The translations under genes were made by a program, and so were the position numbers. Source: Sclerurus mexicanus (taxonomy: Eukaryota > Chordata > Aves > Passeriformes > Furnariidae). Taken from it: a stretch of 64,000 bases of DNA. The notes under the pieces were generated by a model. That model was given only the letters and a program-made list of their open reading frames with translations, searched no databases and was not told the origin of the DNA. This document shows, in pieces, positions 24,857 through 38,990 of the stretch; position 1 is the first letter of the stretch; every line of letters starts with the position of its first letter. The stretch spans positions 816,119 through 880,118 of the forward strand of contig VWZF01002942.1 in the NCBI GenBank assembly GCA_013396755.1. Direction: 5' to 3'.

Positions 24857-26939
24857 GTGGGACAATATCAGAAAGATCATCATCATTTACCAGCCAAGCA
24901 TCTGTTGGTTTAATTAGACCTAATTAGACATGAAAACCTGGGGGTTATGTCCACGAGCTCATATCTATAGCTGGGTGATGCACATTCTTACCAGCAGGTT
25001 ATTTTAGAGTGGTGGCTGGTTTTGAGATGTGCATGGAATAGTGTACCTTGACAACTTTAGATGTCTATTTAGAGTCCTACTGGTAAGCGTGCTTAGAGTT
25101 CTACTGGTAAAAGAAATGAGAAGACTCTTATTTCCCAGTATCACTCCAGGACCTGTGGGACTCCAAATCATTGACAGTTAGTGGTCTTGTACACACCCAT
25201 TTCTCTGACAGAAATATGGATGCCGTAGGTGATAAGGAACTGTAGAGGTAGGTTGCAGTTGAGTAACACTTTCAAGGATGATATTTACACATAAATATCT
25301 AACATCTAAACACGTAGAGGTCTCTCAACAAAGTGTTTAGGTAGAAAAATTTGGAAACAATGCTCTACTCTAAAGAATAAATTGATTGTTCTCGTGCTTG
25401 CTTATAGACTGAGAGATCCACACAATTAAAATATTGTTCCACAGGAGACTTTCAGAAGATGATTCATAATCTTTAAAGTCAATTAAAGTTTTACATAGTT
25501 TTACACTAGCAATAAATGCCTTCTCTCTGAATCATCAAATGTTTCTATAATGCAGTTTGAGGCAACTGAGGTGTTAAATGATTTTTTCTTTTACGTTTCT
25601 CTTTGTCTACTCTGAAATAGTCATGAGAGTTTGGTAAAGAGGAGGTTGGCTACCCTTGTGCTTGTTGTGCACGAAAAGATTTACAACTCACCTTTTTTTT
25701 TTCTTTAAGGGAAATTCTTCCTGTTCTTCAAGGCAAGCAGAGGACATTTCTGTACTTCATGGGCTTAGCTTGCTGAACATACAGGTCACAGATACTCTTG
25801 CTTTAGCATTTCATTGTCATGAGAAAAGTGACAGAGTTAGAGGTCTAAGTAGTTTGCTCTGTTCAAAGTGTTCCCACTGGTTCTTCTTGTTTGTGTCTTA
25901 CTAAGATAAGGCAAGTAGTGCATCTACATTTAGAAGCGGGAATTCAGGGTGCACATTCTCAAATGTCACAAACTGGTTCTGGAAAAGCAAAAATCCCTTG
26001 GAGTACTATTTAGCCAAATAGTGAAAGCTGAAATCAGCAAAATAAATAAGACAAGGTGTAAAAATAAATTTATTGCTGCTCTACTCAGTAACAGAAAGAG
26101 CAAAGGTTATAATATAATTATAGCTTTATCTTACTTTTAACTGGACTCTTGCAGCCAGTTACAATTTTCTGTATCTGTTCTCAGATGTGCTTACACAGTC
26201 TGTGCATCTTCCAGACCTGCATTGCAAGCATCAGGATCACCTCTAAATGAAGGAGACATGAATGCCTGTGCCATGCAGAATCCGTTTTCCCAGGGCTGCT
26301 TATTTGGTACAGACATATTTATAATTATTAACCATAAAAACTGTTATTAGAGAAATGAGTACCTTACATGCCAGAATTTGGGACTGCATAAGCTTCTCTT
26401 TAAGGATTGCAAAGCAGTTGTATGCTGCCTAAGAAGACTCTTTGGACCTTACCGGGCCCTGAAATACTGGGAAGAGTAACTTTGCAATGGCTGAAAAACT
26501 TATGCATGTTCAGTCTTCCAGATGGTGGTCTGTAGGTAGATCCTTTAGTGTGCCTTGTTTATGCAGTGTTTTGGTCTGCAGCATATAAGGAATCTTTTCG
26601 AGTTAGCAGTGAATTTTAACTTGGAGCCCCACTGCAAGGAAGAGAATGCAACTGCCTTTATTAATACAAATTGTGCAGCTGGACAAATGTAATGGCATGA
26701 AAATAGCATGCTGCTAACTTGCTTTTGAAAAGAAACTTGAAAGAGTCTGTATACAGTGTGACTATTACATTGTACAAATTCTTCTTTTGAAGAGATGAAA
26801 AAATATTGTTATGCTTAGTATTTTCATCTGTCTATTAAGCATTCCAAATATAGTCCTTGTTAAATATATGGGATGGCAAGCTTTTTACACAAGAAATTTC
26901 TTTTGCAATTGCTTAGGCACATAAAAGGTTGCCTTATTT
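24857..26939. other. AT-rich non-coding DNA
   Basis: No gene is recognised. The word ttagagtcctactggtaa and a one-base variant of it occur near 25072 and 25093, a short local duplication. Confidence 0.5.
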
Positions 26940-27760
26940 TGCAGACTAGAAGTCAGCTAACTCAGAACATGCCTTTGCATTAGTATTAATTAATATTATT
27001 TTTCCACAGCCTGCATAACAATATTTTTCTGTGTATACAAAGAAAATGTATGCATAATAAAGACACTATCTTAGAGGGATGTAGGATGCAAAGTGCATTA
27101 CAAGGTCAAATCCAGCTCAAACTTCATTTTTCTTTTTCATTAATATTTTTAGAAGGAGTCTTCAAACTTGTAGGTGGTGACTCAATGGGATTTGATATGA
27201 AGATGTGACACCTCATCTTAAATTCCTTAACCACATTTCTTAAGTTGACAGGAATGTCAGGAAGTGTGCCTGATAAGGCTTGCTGTCCTCTCCGAGCTGA
27301 CTAATCATACATGAAGTCTTGGCAAGAGATAACCAGGTTACAGTAGAGCCAAAATGACATCACATCAACTCAATTTCATATCCTGTAGACACCAGTGCCT
27401 ATCACCACTCCAGGTTGCTAACATCCTTGACACACAAATGGTATTTTCAGTCTCCGATGTCCCCCTTTTACCCTGTGTCTGTCACTCTGGGGTAAATCAG
27501 GAACAAATTTGTCACTAAATGTAAAGAACCATTAACTCACGGGCACTTTGTCATCTGAAGCATAATTTTCTGTGCACAGCTCGCCAATCCCTGAACTCTA
27601 GCTATTTGCATAACAGTTTGCTGTATGAATTTATGACGGAGGATAGTGCTGAACTTGTTAAAATTCCATGTGAATCTCAGCACAGAAAATGGACTGGTGC
27701 TTTAAATCTTGGAGAGTTGTTCACATCAATAATGAATTTCAAATAATTTATTCACTTCAA
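26940..27760. promoter_or_regulatory. Candidate conserved non-coding element cluster
   Basis: This is about 800 bases free of recognisable repeats, with regulatory-type words at high density: TATTAATTAATATTA (near 26983), TGACTCAAT (AP-1/MAF-like, 27179), AAATGACATCACATC (27352), a perfect POU octamer ATTTGCAT (27604-27611) and CAAATAATTTATTCA (27740). No coding frame is supported. The call rests on texture. Confidence 0.3.
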
Positions 27761-30700
27761 GTGTAAGTGGTTGGCATACAGTCCTTACAGCTGGTTTGTT
27801 GAGATAATTGATTTCCATATAGTTTAAAGATGGGGAAAAGAAACATATGACAACTACAGCGGGTTTCGAGGCAATTGTGAATGCCATATCAGTTTAATTA
27901 TAGCTCCATCTTTAGCTGACATGGGTTCTGTCCTATTGGAATTAAAATATCCCAGCAACTTGAAATGTAACAGTGATGAATTTTTTATGTTCTTCTACCT
28001 ACCTTGTATGCTAGCTTAGGGCACTGTTACAAGTACACTTCTAGCTTTTTTCAGTGGATAGTTAACATGACATGCAAGACTGGTCTGCATGACACAGATA
28101 ACTCAAGGGAATAGCAACAAAGTAAATGAGATGCATTAGTATCTGGATGTGAACTGGGGGATATAAGTTCTCAGAACTTCTTGTTTAATTTATAGAATTG
28201 GTTTTTTTCCCCTGTGCATAAGATTTCAAAATGGTAATCATATTCAGGAAATGAGCTGTTCCCACTTCAGGTACTAATATCAATATGTAAAAGATAATCA
28301 TTAACCAGATGTACTACTCAGCAGTGCCTATTATATGTAAGCAAGCTAGCTGTGGTGATAAGAGCAGCTTTTACTTAAAATTTAGTTATATTGACCATGG
28401 AGACGCTGGAAAAACTGTGAGGTTTTTTTTGTTTTGGAGGGGTTTTTTTGTTGACCATTCCATGCACAAAGCAAGAGCTTAGTGAAGCAAAGAGTGCAAT
28501 AAAAATTTGCTTTCCAGTTAAGACCATGGTGTTTAAAACACTCCCTTTGTATGAGGCCCAAGCTGGCTGCTCCTGCATGGGGCCATTTAAAAGGAGTTGG
28601 GCTGGACCTCCACGTTGTTACACACAGGACATACAGAATGAGCAGAGAACCAGGACTACTAGAAAGCCCAAACTTCACTCAATTTTTCCCTTTCCATTAA
28701 AAATTAATTCACGTAAATTGTAAATAGAAGAGCTTTATTTCACTCTTATTCCATTCATTACTAAGTTTCACAGTGTAGTAAAAAAAGTAACAGGCAGGGT
28801 GTCCAGTAAGCTTTTCAACCACATTCCTTACTGAGTTATTTCTGCTCCACCTGATGTAACTTCCCTGATTACAATTAGGGTCCAGCATTTAAGTTCCAGT
28901 ATCAAATTAAAGCAATGACAGTGGAATGAGGCCACAGTTTTGTTTCAGGTTAATAGCAAAATTCTTTGTATACCTCAAATATTTTTCCAGCATAAGAATA
29001 AACTGGAATAAATGAGAAAAGAACCTTCTCTGAAATAAATGATAAACTGTAATGATGAAATAAGGGCTCCATTGGTCTAGCTTGACATGGATGGCACAAC
29101 ATTCCTTGCCATTAACTCCTTTTTTTACAGGTATATACAAACTTTTCTTTTGACATTGCTCAAGAGCAGAAGCTACCTCCTACCTTCCAAGATTTGAAAC
29201 TGTTGATGCTGTGCAATTTGAGGTAACAATACTTGGTAGAAAAACATTCAGTAGACTTCACAATTGTCAACATTTCACAAAAGGGAGGCAGAGTAGTGGC
29301 TTGATCTTAGCAGCGGGTATAGCTGGTTTGAGCTGCACCAGTTACAAGATCATTTAAAAAGGAAATCTTAAATTTCTAATAGCTATTTTAGTCATAATAG
29401 ATCATAATCATGTTTTACACAAGTTCCATTTGGAGAAGACACTGAGTTCAACACTGCTTACAAGGCATCAAAGCCTAAGTCTTCTGGTATTGACTTCCAG
29501 CTCCAATTCCAGAATGCAAGCTTTCACTTAAAAGGAATCACAACAGTAAGGTGCTGAAAACAATTAGTTGAAGGTCCTGAAAGTCACCACACAAATATTT
29601 TGGAATGCATAATCCCATTGAAACTTTGATTCGTGTTTGTGGCTCAAATATGTAGCTTTGATTCTGTGTCTGTACGTTATGAACACATTCATAATTTGGG
29701 GTTGCAGTTTGGACAGTCTTGTATCAAACAGTCCCTGTGGGGAGTCACACCAAAATCATCTTAGCTATCTTAATTAAAAGATAGTGAAGACAGTCCTGGA
29801 ATGATTACCAAGAGCTCTGGAGACTTAGGAAGTCTTATTGTCATACAGGTGCATTAAGGCTAGAAGGAGTTGAGATGAGAACCTAAAATGGAGGCTTTAT
29901 GCAGAAGAAATAATCTATAGTGTCTGTTTTTATAATACAAAGGAAAATTTTGATTGCATAATAAATGGTGGTGGCTAATTTTGTTTGAAAGTGGCTCCTG
30001 AAATGTATCGAGGAATGGAAGTGAACTGGCAACTGTAATAGAGAAATCACTGGCCAAAGTACCACCAAGACTTCCTACGTGAGATCAAAGTTGGAAAAAT
30101 ACCCTTTTACTGTTAAATATAGGCTCAGGTCTTGTTGATATGCCTGAAATGGCTTGTTATGGGCAAGCAGGAGTTCTGCCAATGGAGATAGGGTAGCCAA
30201 GTGTGAAATCTGCTATAAATAAAGGAAATGTTCTGCAAAAGCACTGTGCCATGGGATTTCACCTTCTGCAACTCTGAATCCAGTCAGGTGAGTAGGGCAA
30301 GCTAATAAATAGATGCCAACAATTTTTGTGTGTTTCACACTTTTATTATACATTTCAGCTTGCATTATTTCCTCCCAAACTGGTGAGTTAACTTGAATAC
30401 TAAGTAGATACTGGGTAGTGATAGTTTTTATTCATTGACATTCATTTGTAACACTCTGCTTCCTCCCCTCAGCTGCCACAGGGAGAGAAGGGAAGAGCTG
30501 GAAAACAGAATCTCTCAATCTCCAGTGACAGATGCTTAAAAAATTATCTTTGACTTCAGAGGGGATAGGGCCTGTCCAAGCATCAAGTAACTTTAGTAGC
30601 TTTTGAGACTAATGTTTGTTAGGTCTCAGAGTATCTGGATTTACTTGCCATCCTCAGCCACTGAACAGCTATATTCTGTTCCATAGGAAAAGACCAAAAA

Positions 30701-33700
30701 ATCCCAGAGCTATATAATGTTTTCAACTATGATAAAACAAAATTTCTTGTGTGCCATTTTTGTATAGAAGAAACTAGTAACTGCATGTTTTGAAGTCTAT
30801 ATAGAATACAAGGAATTAGACATAAATTTTCCACTACTTCTAAGATATGACATAAAATGTGTAATTGACATAACTTTGTCACACTTGGAGTTAGTGGGAA
30901 AACTTTCATTGACTGGTGTGATTCAGACTCCAATCTTAGAACTCTTATTTGTGGAGATGAAAATTATTCCTCAATATCCCAGACCTGCAACTACATGGTA
31001 GAACACGTCTTTTCAGTCTTTAGAATGTACTATTTATAGTGGTGAGTTGTTAGTCATGTAACAGGGTTAATCTTTTGGGAAGCCATTGGATAACTATATC
31101 CACAGTTATGAAAACTGCATTAAGTAAAGAAAACAACTCAGGCACACATTGTTTTCATTGCTGAAGGCTACCCCAGTGCTATATGTCTTGAGAAGTCCTG
31201 CAATAGCAGAGGAGCTGCTGGAAAAAAGAGCTAGGGCTAGGCTGAATTGCATGAATGTTGACAGAAGAATAACATTTTGGACACTTGTACCTCACCCTGC
31301 ATTGCCCCTAGTTTTGGTTGAGACTTTTTTCTTCAATGTCCAATCTGAGCACTTCATTCGGACCCATTGTCCCAACCAAGTGACATCTTGATACCTACTG
31401 TCTTTCATTCAAGTGTTTTATATACAAGTGGATGTCATCTGCTGGACCAAAATCCTTTCAGTTTCCTTTCAGTTTCTGGCCAAAAAGTTTTAATCTATCT
31501 AAATTGCTGAGAGAGTAGGCATGATTGAATTAGTGTATTGCAGAAAGGATGTTGAGACAAATTCATTTGAATGAGAATTTATTAGCATGCTCCGTAGTTG
31601 ATGGCACATAACAGCAATGACAGAGGAAAAAAAGAAGGGGTAGACAGGAGTGGGGAGAAGAAGAAAACTCACCAGTGGCAAGCTGGAAGGAGAAGCTGCG
31701 GTTGGCATCCTGAGACAAACAGCTTCCTCAGGCATCCTATCCAGGGCACTAGGCAGTTCCAACACAATGCTTTCCCTACAGAGACTACATGGTTTTGATC
31801 AGGACTCACTCAAACTCCATACTGATTGTTCCCATTTCAAGTGCAGGCTTCGAGCAGGGGGAGGTGCTGCGTGGTTGGTTGATTGGTGAGCTCTGTGCAG
31901 GCATGTTGCTGCATCTCTTGATATAAACCAAAAGCTGCAACTGAAAAAAAGAGAGGGGAAAAGAAGGGATGATTCTTGCTCTGATGACAGTCTCTTCCAC
32001 TGGAACTGCCAGGCCAATGCTGTTGGGGTCAGACAATATCCCACCTGTCTCCACGAGGGCCCTGTGTTCTCAGAAAGTCATGGTGCCACTGTACAACCTC
32101 CATGGTGCCAGAGCATCGTTTATCTCTTCCAGTGCCATGTAGTAGAAGATAAGGAATGCTGTGCATCCCTTCATGAAAAAAAAACATCCAATCTTCTAAC
32201 CCGAGCAGGACACACCAGTCACTGCCCATGGGGAGGACAGCCTGCTGGAGGGAGTTCACCTAAAAGGAGGTGACTTTTGAAAGTAGGCTGAAAACTGTTG
32301 CTTGTGACCATTTGCACAGCTGTACATTCTTGTTAAAAAATGACAGTAAATTTATCAGCAAATGCATTGGTACTCCTGAGGTGCTAGATTAGCTGATGTG
32401 AAAAATACATTCATAAATCCTACACATTATTCAATTGTCTGTTGCCTAATGTTTTAGATTACAGCACAAAAATTGAAAGCTATATCTCACATTAAACACT
32501 TGCCTTCCCTTGCCCAGATCGTGTGCAAGGATTCCCTAAAACTTTCCTAAGCAGCAGGGTATAAAATTGCTGTTTGTAGAGTAGGGGACACAGAGGTACT
32601 GCTTCTATACTAAACTATTTGTGTTTGAATCATTCTGCACACATACTGATATTTGTGGGGATGTTAAGAGACTCAAGATGTAAAAGGATAGTAGCATATT
32701 TAGATATAAACTGTTTAGCCAATATGAACAGTTTATATTACAGAAGTTCCTTGAAATAAAATAAAGAATTATTAAATAAGTGCATTTCACTTATCCATAT
32801 ATTGAAATAACCATTTCACAACTAGTCTGTAAACACAGAACCAGTAGTAATCCTGGACAGGATGACATAAGGAAGCAGACGTTTGACATGTAATCCTTGT
32901 ATTTCCTTTTTTCATATGAAATTCTGCTTCCATAGATAATCACACGTAGAGACAATGCACATAATACTTGTCTTCTCAGTTTTAATGCATCACACATAAT
33001 AATAACAATTTAAAAGAATCACTTTTACCCACATACTTCGTTTGATAAGAAATAAAAGTGCTCATGAGCAAAAAAATAAACTAACATAGGCCTTTTCACT
33101 TTTTCTCTTGAATCTCCTTCACTTCCAACATTTTATGTTAGTAGTCACACATGATCTTGTGCTGTTGGCTTCATGCCAGCTGCAAAACTGCATTCATGCA
33201 ATCTTCATGGCAGTGTACGTATGCAAGATGCAACCTGCTTGTCCCTAGTGACTGTGAGTATCAACACTGTGGTAGAGGGTTAGAAACACTTTGTGACTTT
33301 TTCCCAAATGGTTTCTGACTTTAAAAATTTTGGGTGATTAAATTTGTGTCTGCTGTCTTCTATTTAAATGAAACAAACCAACACATCAAAGAAACAAAAC
33401 ACATCCAAAAGAACCCAAACAAACAAATGCTAGTTTTTGTATCTACACACGAGCAGGAGGCCTTGATTTATTTAATGTCTTGTTTGCATAACCCTAACTA
33501 TGGTTATTTATCCAGATTATTTATTATTCATAGACCTCTGTAAACACTGGCCACACACACCATCAGTATGTTTGCACTTCTGCATCTCCAGTGTTGAACC
33601 CTGACCAGCCTTTCAGAAACATTTCACAGTCACTTCATTCTGGAAACAGCATCTTGCTGATCTAGGAATACATTTGAGATCATGACACCATATTCAGTCA

Positions 33701-35528
33701 TTCTTTTATATCAACTGATTTCAGAGTAATAATTAGAAATTTTCATCACCCCATAGTCTTACAGGTTCTAACAATGAATTTTATGCAGAATTGACTTTTC
33801 ACAGTTGGACCTGTGACACTCATATTAGGTGTACAAAACCAAAAAACATATATACAGAAATAACTGTTTATTTGTCTTCTTTTTACATGTTTTTATTATA
33901 AAGTATCAGTATCTTACCACAGTTTTCAATCAATATCAAATTAATTTTGCTTATAAATTAACATTCTGGTTTGCTTCTTTGTTTATAATGAATAAACAGT
34001 AGCAGCTACGTATAGAAAGATTACTTTTCACTTTTATCATTCACTTGCAAGAAGTTATTCTCCAATTATTTAATAGCTGTGGAATAATACTGAAATTAAA
34101 ATGAGAAAGTTAATATTGCATGCGTCAAAAATGATGAAAATCTGCACTGACTGAACTGTGAAATGTTTATTGGTTTTTAGACACAGAGTCCTCCAGGGAG
34201 TGCTACAAATCCACACAAACTCACTGCATCTTCCATGTTGCATTTGGAGTGTTGATTTAGATGAAATATGTGTAAAAACTCCTGTAGGTAGACAGGTCTC
34301 TAGTGACTATACAGCTGCAAAGGCTCAAGAACATAAATTACTGCAGCATGAGTCTGGAATAAATTGTGCTCACTTCACAAATTCTAGATCTGCTTGATCC
34401 ACAGTAACCAAGGAAAAACTGTTGTATTTAGAGAACAAGAGTTTATTTAACCATCCTGTATATGTGTGTGTAATTCTAGACTGATGTTTTATCTAAGTAG
34501 CAGAATGTTAATGAAACCAGCAAAGGAAAGACAACTTGTGAAAGTAGGACATGAAGTGATGTGAGACTAGCCGGGTACAGCAAGTTCCCTGAGCTACATC
34601 AGAGCCAAAGATAAAGAAGCTGCCTTCTCTTCAGGAAAAAATTAATCAAGCTTTTTACCCCACAGCATTCTACTTAGCTCAGATCCCTTAAAGCTACCTT
34701 CTATCCCCTGTAAAGACAAAAGCACTTCTCCTCTAATTCACATCTCACAGACTATCAAAATGACTATTCAGATTGGATCAAGCAACAACAAAAGTACATT
34801 TCTCAATATCCTGTCTCCAGAAAACCAAAGTCACTATATGGTGGTTCATCACTTACTACTATTATACACCCAGATTTTGCATTCAATAGGGGTGTCAGGA
34901 CTTGCCTCCATGAATTTACTGAGTCTTTAGTGTCTTTACTTATCTTTAAGGCTTTGCAAAGTCTTGTGGGCATAAATGAGTCTCACACTTCAGTTACATA
35001 ATTAGTGAAAAAAAAATGTCTCTTTCATTTGGTTTGTTAATGTCTTGTGTTCCACTTGTTCCTGAATTATGGTAGTCAATAATATTTCATATTTACCTTA
35101 TCAGGGTCTTCTGAAGAAATAACACTCTATTTTAACCCTCAGTCATTTCCTGTCCACATGGAAGTCTTATTCTATTTAAACAGTCCTCATTCAGAAGATC
35201 TTCAACACAGCTGGACATTCTCTCTGTCTTTCAGTGTATTTTTCTAGGTTCACTCATATTGTTTTTGAGATGAGGTGACTGTACACCACAGGCTATATCA
35301 GCAGAATAGTTTTTGATTTGTTCTCTAGTATTTTCCTAATGCTCTTTATTGGGTTTGCTGCTGCTGAGCACTGGGCTGACACATTTATCGTGCTCTCCAA
35401 GATGTGTTTCCTGAGATGAAATCGTTAATTTAGTGATCATCACCACGTAGATCTGTTTGTTTTCCCTACATGCATTGTCATTATTGAACTAGAATTTATT
35501 GACATTATTTTATTACCCAGAAACTCAT
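27761..35528. other. AT-rich non-coding DNA, GC-richer patch at 31600-32270
   Basis: No gene is recognised. The part around 31600-32270 is richer in GC than its surroundings and has several overlapping frames of 60-90 codons on both strands. None has a recognisable domain. It could be a decayed unknown repeat or pseudogene. The rest is ordinary AT-rich DNA. Confidence 0.45.
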
Positions 35529-35896
35529 AGAATAATAGAATCACAGAACTGCTTAGGTTGGAAAAGCCTCCAAGATCATCAAGGGATGGTAACTCTACCA
35601 CTTCCCTGAGGCAGTCTGTTTCAGTGCTTGACAATTCTTTCCGTGAAGAAATTTTTCCTAGTATCAAATCTAAACCTCTGGTTCAACATTTCTTCTTGAC
35701 CTATCACTTGTTACTTGAGAGAAGGCACTGGCCCCCCATTTCTCCAACCTCCTTTCGGGTAGTTGTAGAGAATGATAAGATTCCCTCTTGTGACTCCTTT
35801 TCTCCAGGCTCTCTCAGCTGTTTCTCGTAACTCCAGACCCTTTCCCAGTTTCATTGCCCTTGTCTGGACATGCTTCAGCATCTCAATATCTATCAA
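35529..35896 (-). mobile_element. CR1 LINE 3' end fragment
   Basis: The copy starts at the left with the CR1 tail complement, aatagaatcacagaactg, followed by AGGTTGGAAAAGCC and AAGATCATCAAG. It continues to TTTCTCCAGGCTCTCTCAG (near 35800), ACCCTTTCCCAGTTTCATTGCCC-like text and TGGACATGCTTCAGCATCTC (near 35865), all recognised as CR1 read on the minus strand. It is about 370 bases and more diverged than the copy at 20126. A 90-codon plus-strand frame across it is an antisense shadow. Confidence 0.93.
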
Positions 35897-38559
35897 GAGA
35901 TTTTTTTAAAATTCTTCATTTAAGTTTTAATTTTTCTATCTTGAGTAATTCTGTGTTAATATAGATCTCAGCCCAGATTCCAGTGGGTTTCCAGCAGTAT
36001 GCTCTTTTCCTTGAGCAAACAGACCATTTATTTTTTCTTCCTTATTTGGTTCCCTCATACTTTTCTCCAATTTTGAACATGCTGTTCTTATCTATGAAAC
36101 AAACCTGATTTGTATGGTCATATTGCAGCTACAAACACAGTTTCAGGCAATTAAGTATACCATTAGTCTTCCTTGCCATTTGCCTTTTGACTTTCTTTGC
36201 ACATTATTTCTTGGTATAGTTCTTATATCTTCTCTGCTTCTATTTTTTGTCTCTATCAGTTTCCCTTCCTGTGTTTTTGTGTTCACTTTCTCATCCATCC
36301 ATTTTCCCATACATCTTCTTCTCCTGTTCAGCTTTCCTGGATGGTGTCAACCCTTTCCTCGCTACTCACATCTCTTTATGCAGGCTTACTAAAGATACAA
36401 TAATGCACATGTGTATCATTTCTCTCCTTACCCTATCCATCCCTTTTTCATTAGAGGCAACCAGATATAATCTGTGCAGTAGCCAAAGTCACTGAGCCTA
36501 GTAGAAGCCTCTCCACTGGAGTAAGCAGAGTTGAAGTCAAGCTTTCTGTGAAAGCAGGTTGACTTATGTAGGATTTACAGACATACACTGCACTGCTATT
36601 GCAGCACAGTTAGGTGGTACGAAATACGCCACACCTCCTCTTGGGTTGTTCAACCAGCTGATTTGGATGCCATGATAAAATGGGGAGACCTGCCCAAATG
36701 GGTTGAGTTGCACTAGGCTAAATCATGCTCTTCTCAGAACATCTGCCTGTCTGGTAATTTGCATGTGAGTGGTGAATAGCTCTAGGAGGAAAACTTCAAA
36801 AGTTCAGGCATCTCTGCCTTTCCTAATATTTGGCAACTAAGGGATAATGGAACTGCCAGCATATATAGAGAAGAATGAACAAAGCAGTACACCAGGCAGG
36901 AAGTTGATTAACTCACCTTGGCTTGCTGCAGGTGCCTGCAGAGGCAACAGGAGTAAAACACAGGACACCTAGCATTGTAGGCACTAACTTGGAGAGATGG
37001 GCTGAATTTTGCTCTTCAGTCCCAAGGCTCTGCAAAAAGGCAGCAACCACAGTATTTAGGTATCTTAGTATGATCATAGCAGAGACAGAGCAGCCATCCT
37101 ATCTCCTATCTGTCTCCCATGAAACATGTGAAGCAACACAACTAGGACACCATAGTGGAACTTTCCAACATGATGGAACCTTCCCCCATGATGGGACTTG
37201 TTTCCTCATACTTCAAGCTTTGATTCTCTTAACTGCTCTTTTTGATTACAGCAGTTTCTTCCTCATATATCCAAAATTTGGTTTCTAATCCAGTCATCAC
37301 CCAGGAGCTCTGTGAAATTCAAGATTCTCAGTATATGGAAAATTTTGTGACATGGGAAAATGTGGCCATTGGTGAGAAAGTGAAAAAGATAATTTCTCTG
37401 GTGTAGCTTATTACATTTACCATTCTCAAAGCCATTTGTCAAGCACTGAGTCAAGTATCAGTCCCTCTCTATTGGACTCTGCTCTTAAATTCACAAATAT
37501 CTTGTTCAGTGGCACTGAAACTAGCAGAGACATATTCTTCCTACCAAATAAATACTCTCCATGAGAAAGGGTGATGGACTGAACCTACTTAGCACAATGA
37601 GGCAATCTGGGGACATCATGGGGGAATGAAGGTGACACAATCAACTTTTTCAGTGAACTAACTGAATGAGTCAACTGTTATGTGTTAGAAGTGGTAATGG
37701 TGATAATGACCACACCTTGTGGCCATGCTGCTCTCTTTTTGTCAAGGGTTGTTTTCTATTTGGTGACCTCTTCTTCAGAGTAGTCACAATACTTCTGCTG
37801 CTGCAATACTTTTACACAAAGGTTCTTTGTGCAAAATAACATCATATTTTTGCCGGAGGGTGTTCATGGTTATTGCTTATTCAAAGCGTCTCTAATTAAT
37901 TTTGCCAAAGCCACCCATCTTCTGCCATCTGTCAGGTGGCAAGATGAAAGAATGTGGCTCCAGACAGGTAGACAGGAGCAGAGGAGAATGTGTGGTGAGA
38001 TGAGAAGGATATAGAGGTAAATGCAGATCATCACCTCACAATAGCTTCTTTTATATGATAGGTTACAAATCATAATGGACTATTATTTTTATAGTATAGA
38101 AACTAGGGAGTTAAAAACCCACATACTGAGAAATTGCTGCAATGTTATGAAGCAAGAAATGCTAAAGTCCCTTGTGGTCTAATATATCAATGAAAACATA
38201 TCAATACAGTTATTGTAGTGATTCTTTTAAACCAGTATACTGAGTCCTTGTAGACAATGCCCACAGTTTATACTACTCATAAGAACAAATGTCCATTATC
38301 TTTTATCTCAACTGTTTCCACATTTCCATATGCTTCCAGTTATTTATCTTAATTGTGGAAACAAAAACAAATACACTACATGTCAAGAAATGGCTTGACC
38401 TTCCTTCCATAGGCCACATCCTATATTCTTTTTGTGCTCCAAAGCTACCTTGCACTCTGATTAGATTGACTAGAAGCTGTGATGGTGTATATTCTCACAC
38501 AAAATGTATATATAACCTGGTCTCAAATGGCTTCACGGGGCTGAACTGAAATCCTAGTA
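35897..38559. other. AT-rich non-coding DNA
   Basis: No gene is recognised. The section 36150-36440 is pyrimidine-rich (CTTC, CTCC, TTTC words), without a repeat family I can name. A 121-codon plus-strand frame (36923-37288) crosses an 18-bp imperfect repeat and is not supported as a gene. Confidence 0.5.
37157..37199. repeat. Imperfect 18-bp tandem repeat
   Basis: Two copies of an 18-base unit, ggaactttccaacatgat (37157-37174) and ggaaccttcccccatgat (37175-37192), with a partial third copy after them. It is a small local duplication. Confidence 0.85.
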
Positions 38560-38990
38560 GAATTTCAGCTACGGTATTAATCATGTATTCATGATGTAGT
38601 GTGGGTTCAAGAAAATATTTGAGTCCATAGCAACTTTTCTTTAAAGTATGAAATCCCTAAATATTTGGGTTCATGTTGTGGTCCTTTAGTTAGGATTTAT
38701 TAGACTATTTCGTATTTGCCTTTCTGTTTATTTTGTAAAAGTATACTTGTCTAGCACACATTTTTATGCCAGCCTTGCTTTGCATTTTTACAGTCTGCTA
38801 ATTAGACCATTTTAACTAATTTGTTTGCATTTTGTATGAGCAAGTTGGGCTTTTGGATTGACTAATGTAATTGCAGCCAGTTTCTGCCAAATACAAATTA
38901 CTCTTTCTAGTGTGAGCTAGAGAGAAAAGTAAATATTTAATAGCCATCAATACCCTTGCAGCATTCTAGAGTGTGCTTTTTTCCTATGGA
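38560..38990. promoter_or_regulatory. Candidate conserved non-coding element
   Basis: This repeat-free AT-rich block has a TAATTA homeodomain core at 38799-38804 and other such words nearby (GGATTTATTAG near 38693, TTTAACTAATTTG near 38811). It also has TTTGCATTTT repeated near 38779 and 38825, and GATTGACTAATG (near 38858). Reading frames here are short. Enhancer texture is the only support. Confidence 0.3.

Noticed and set aside
24044..24886. A 280-codon minus-strand open frame rich in Lys, Arg and Glu
   Set aside because: It is the translation of a CTTT/pyrimidine microsatellite, with 370 unknown bases counted as open.
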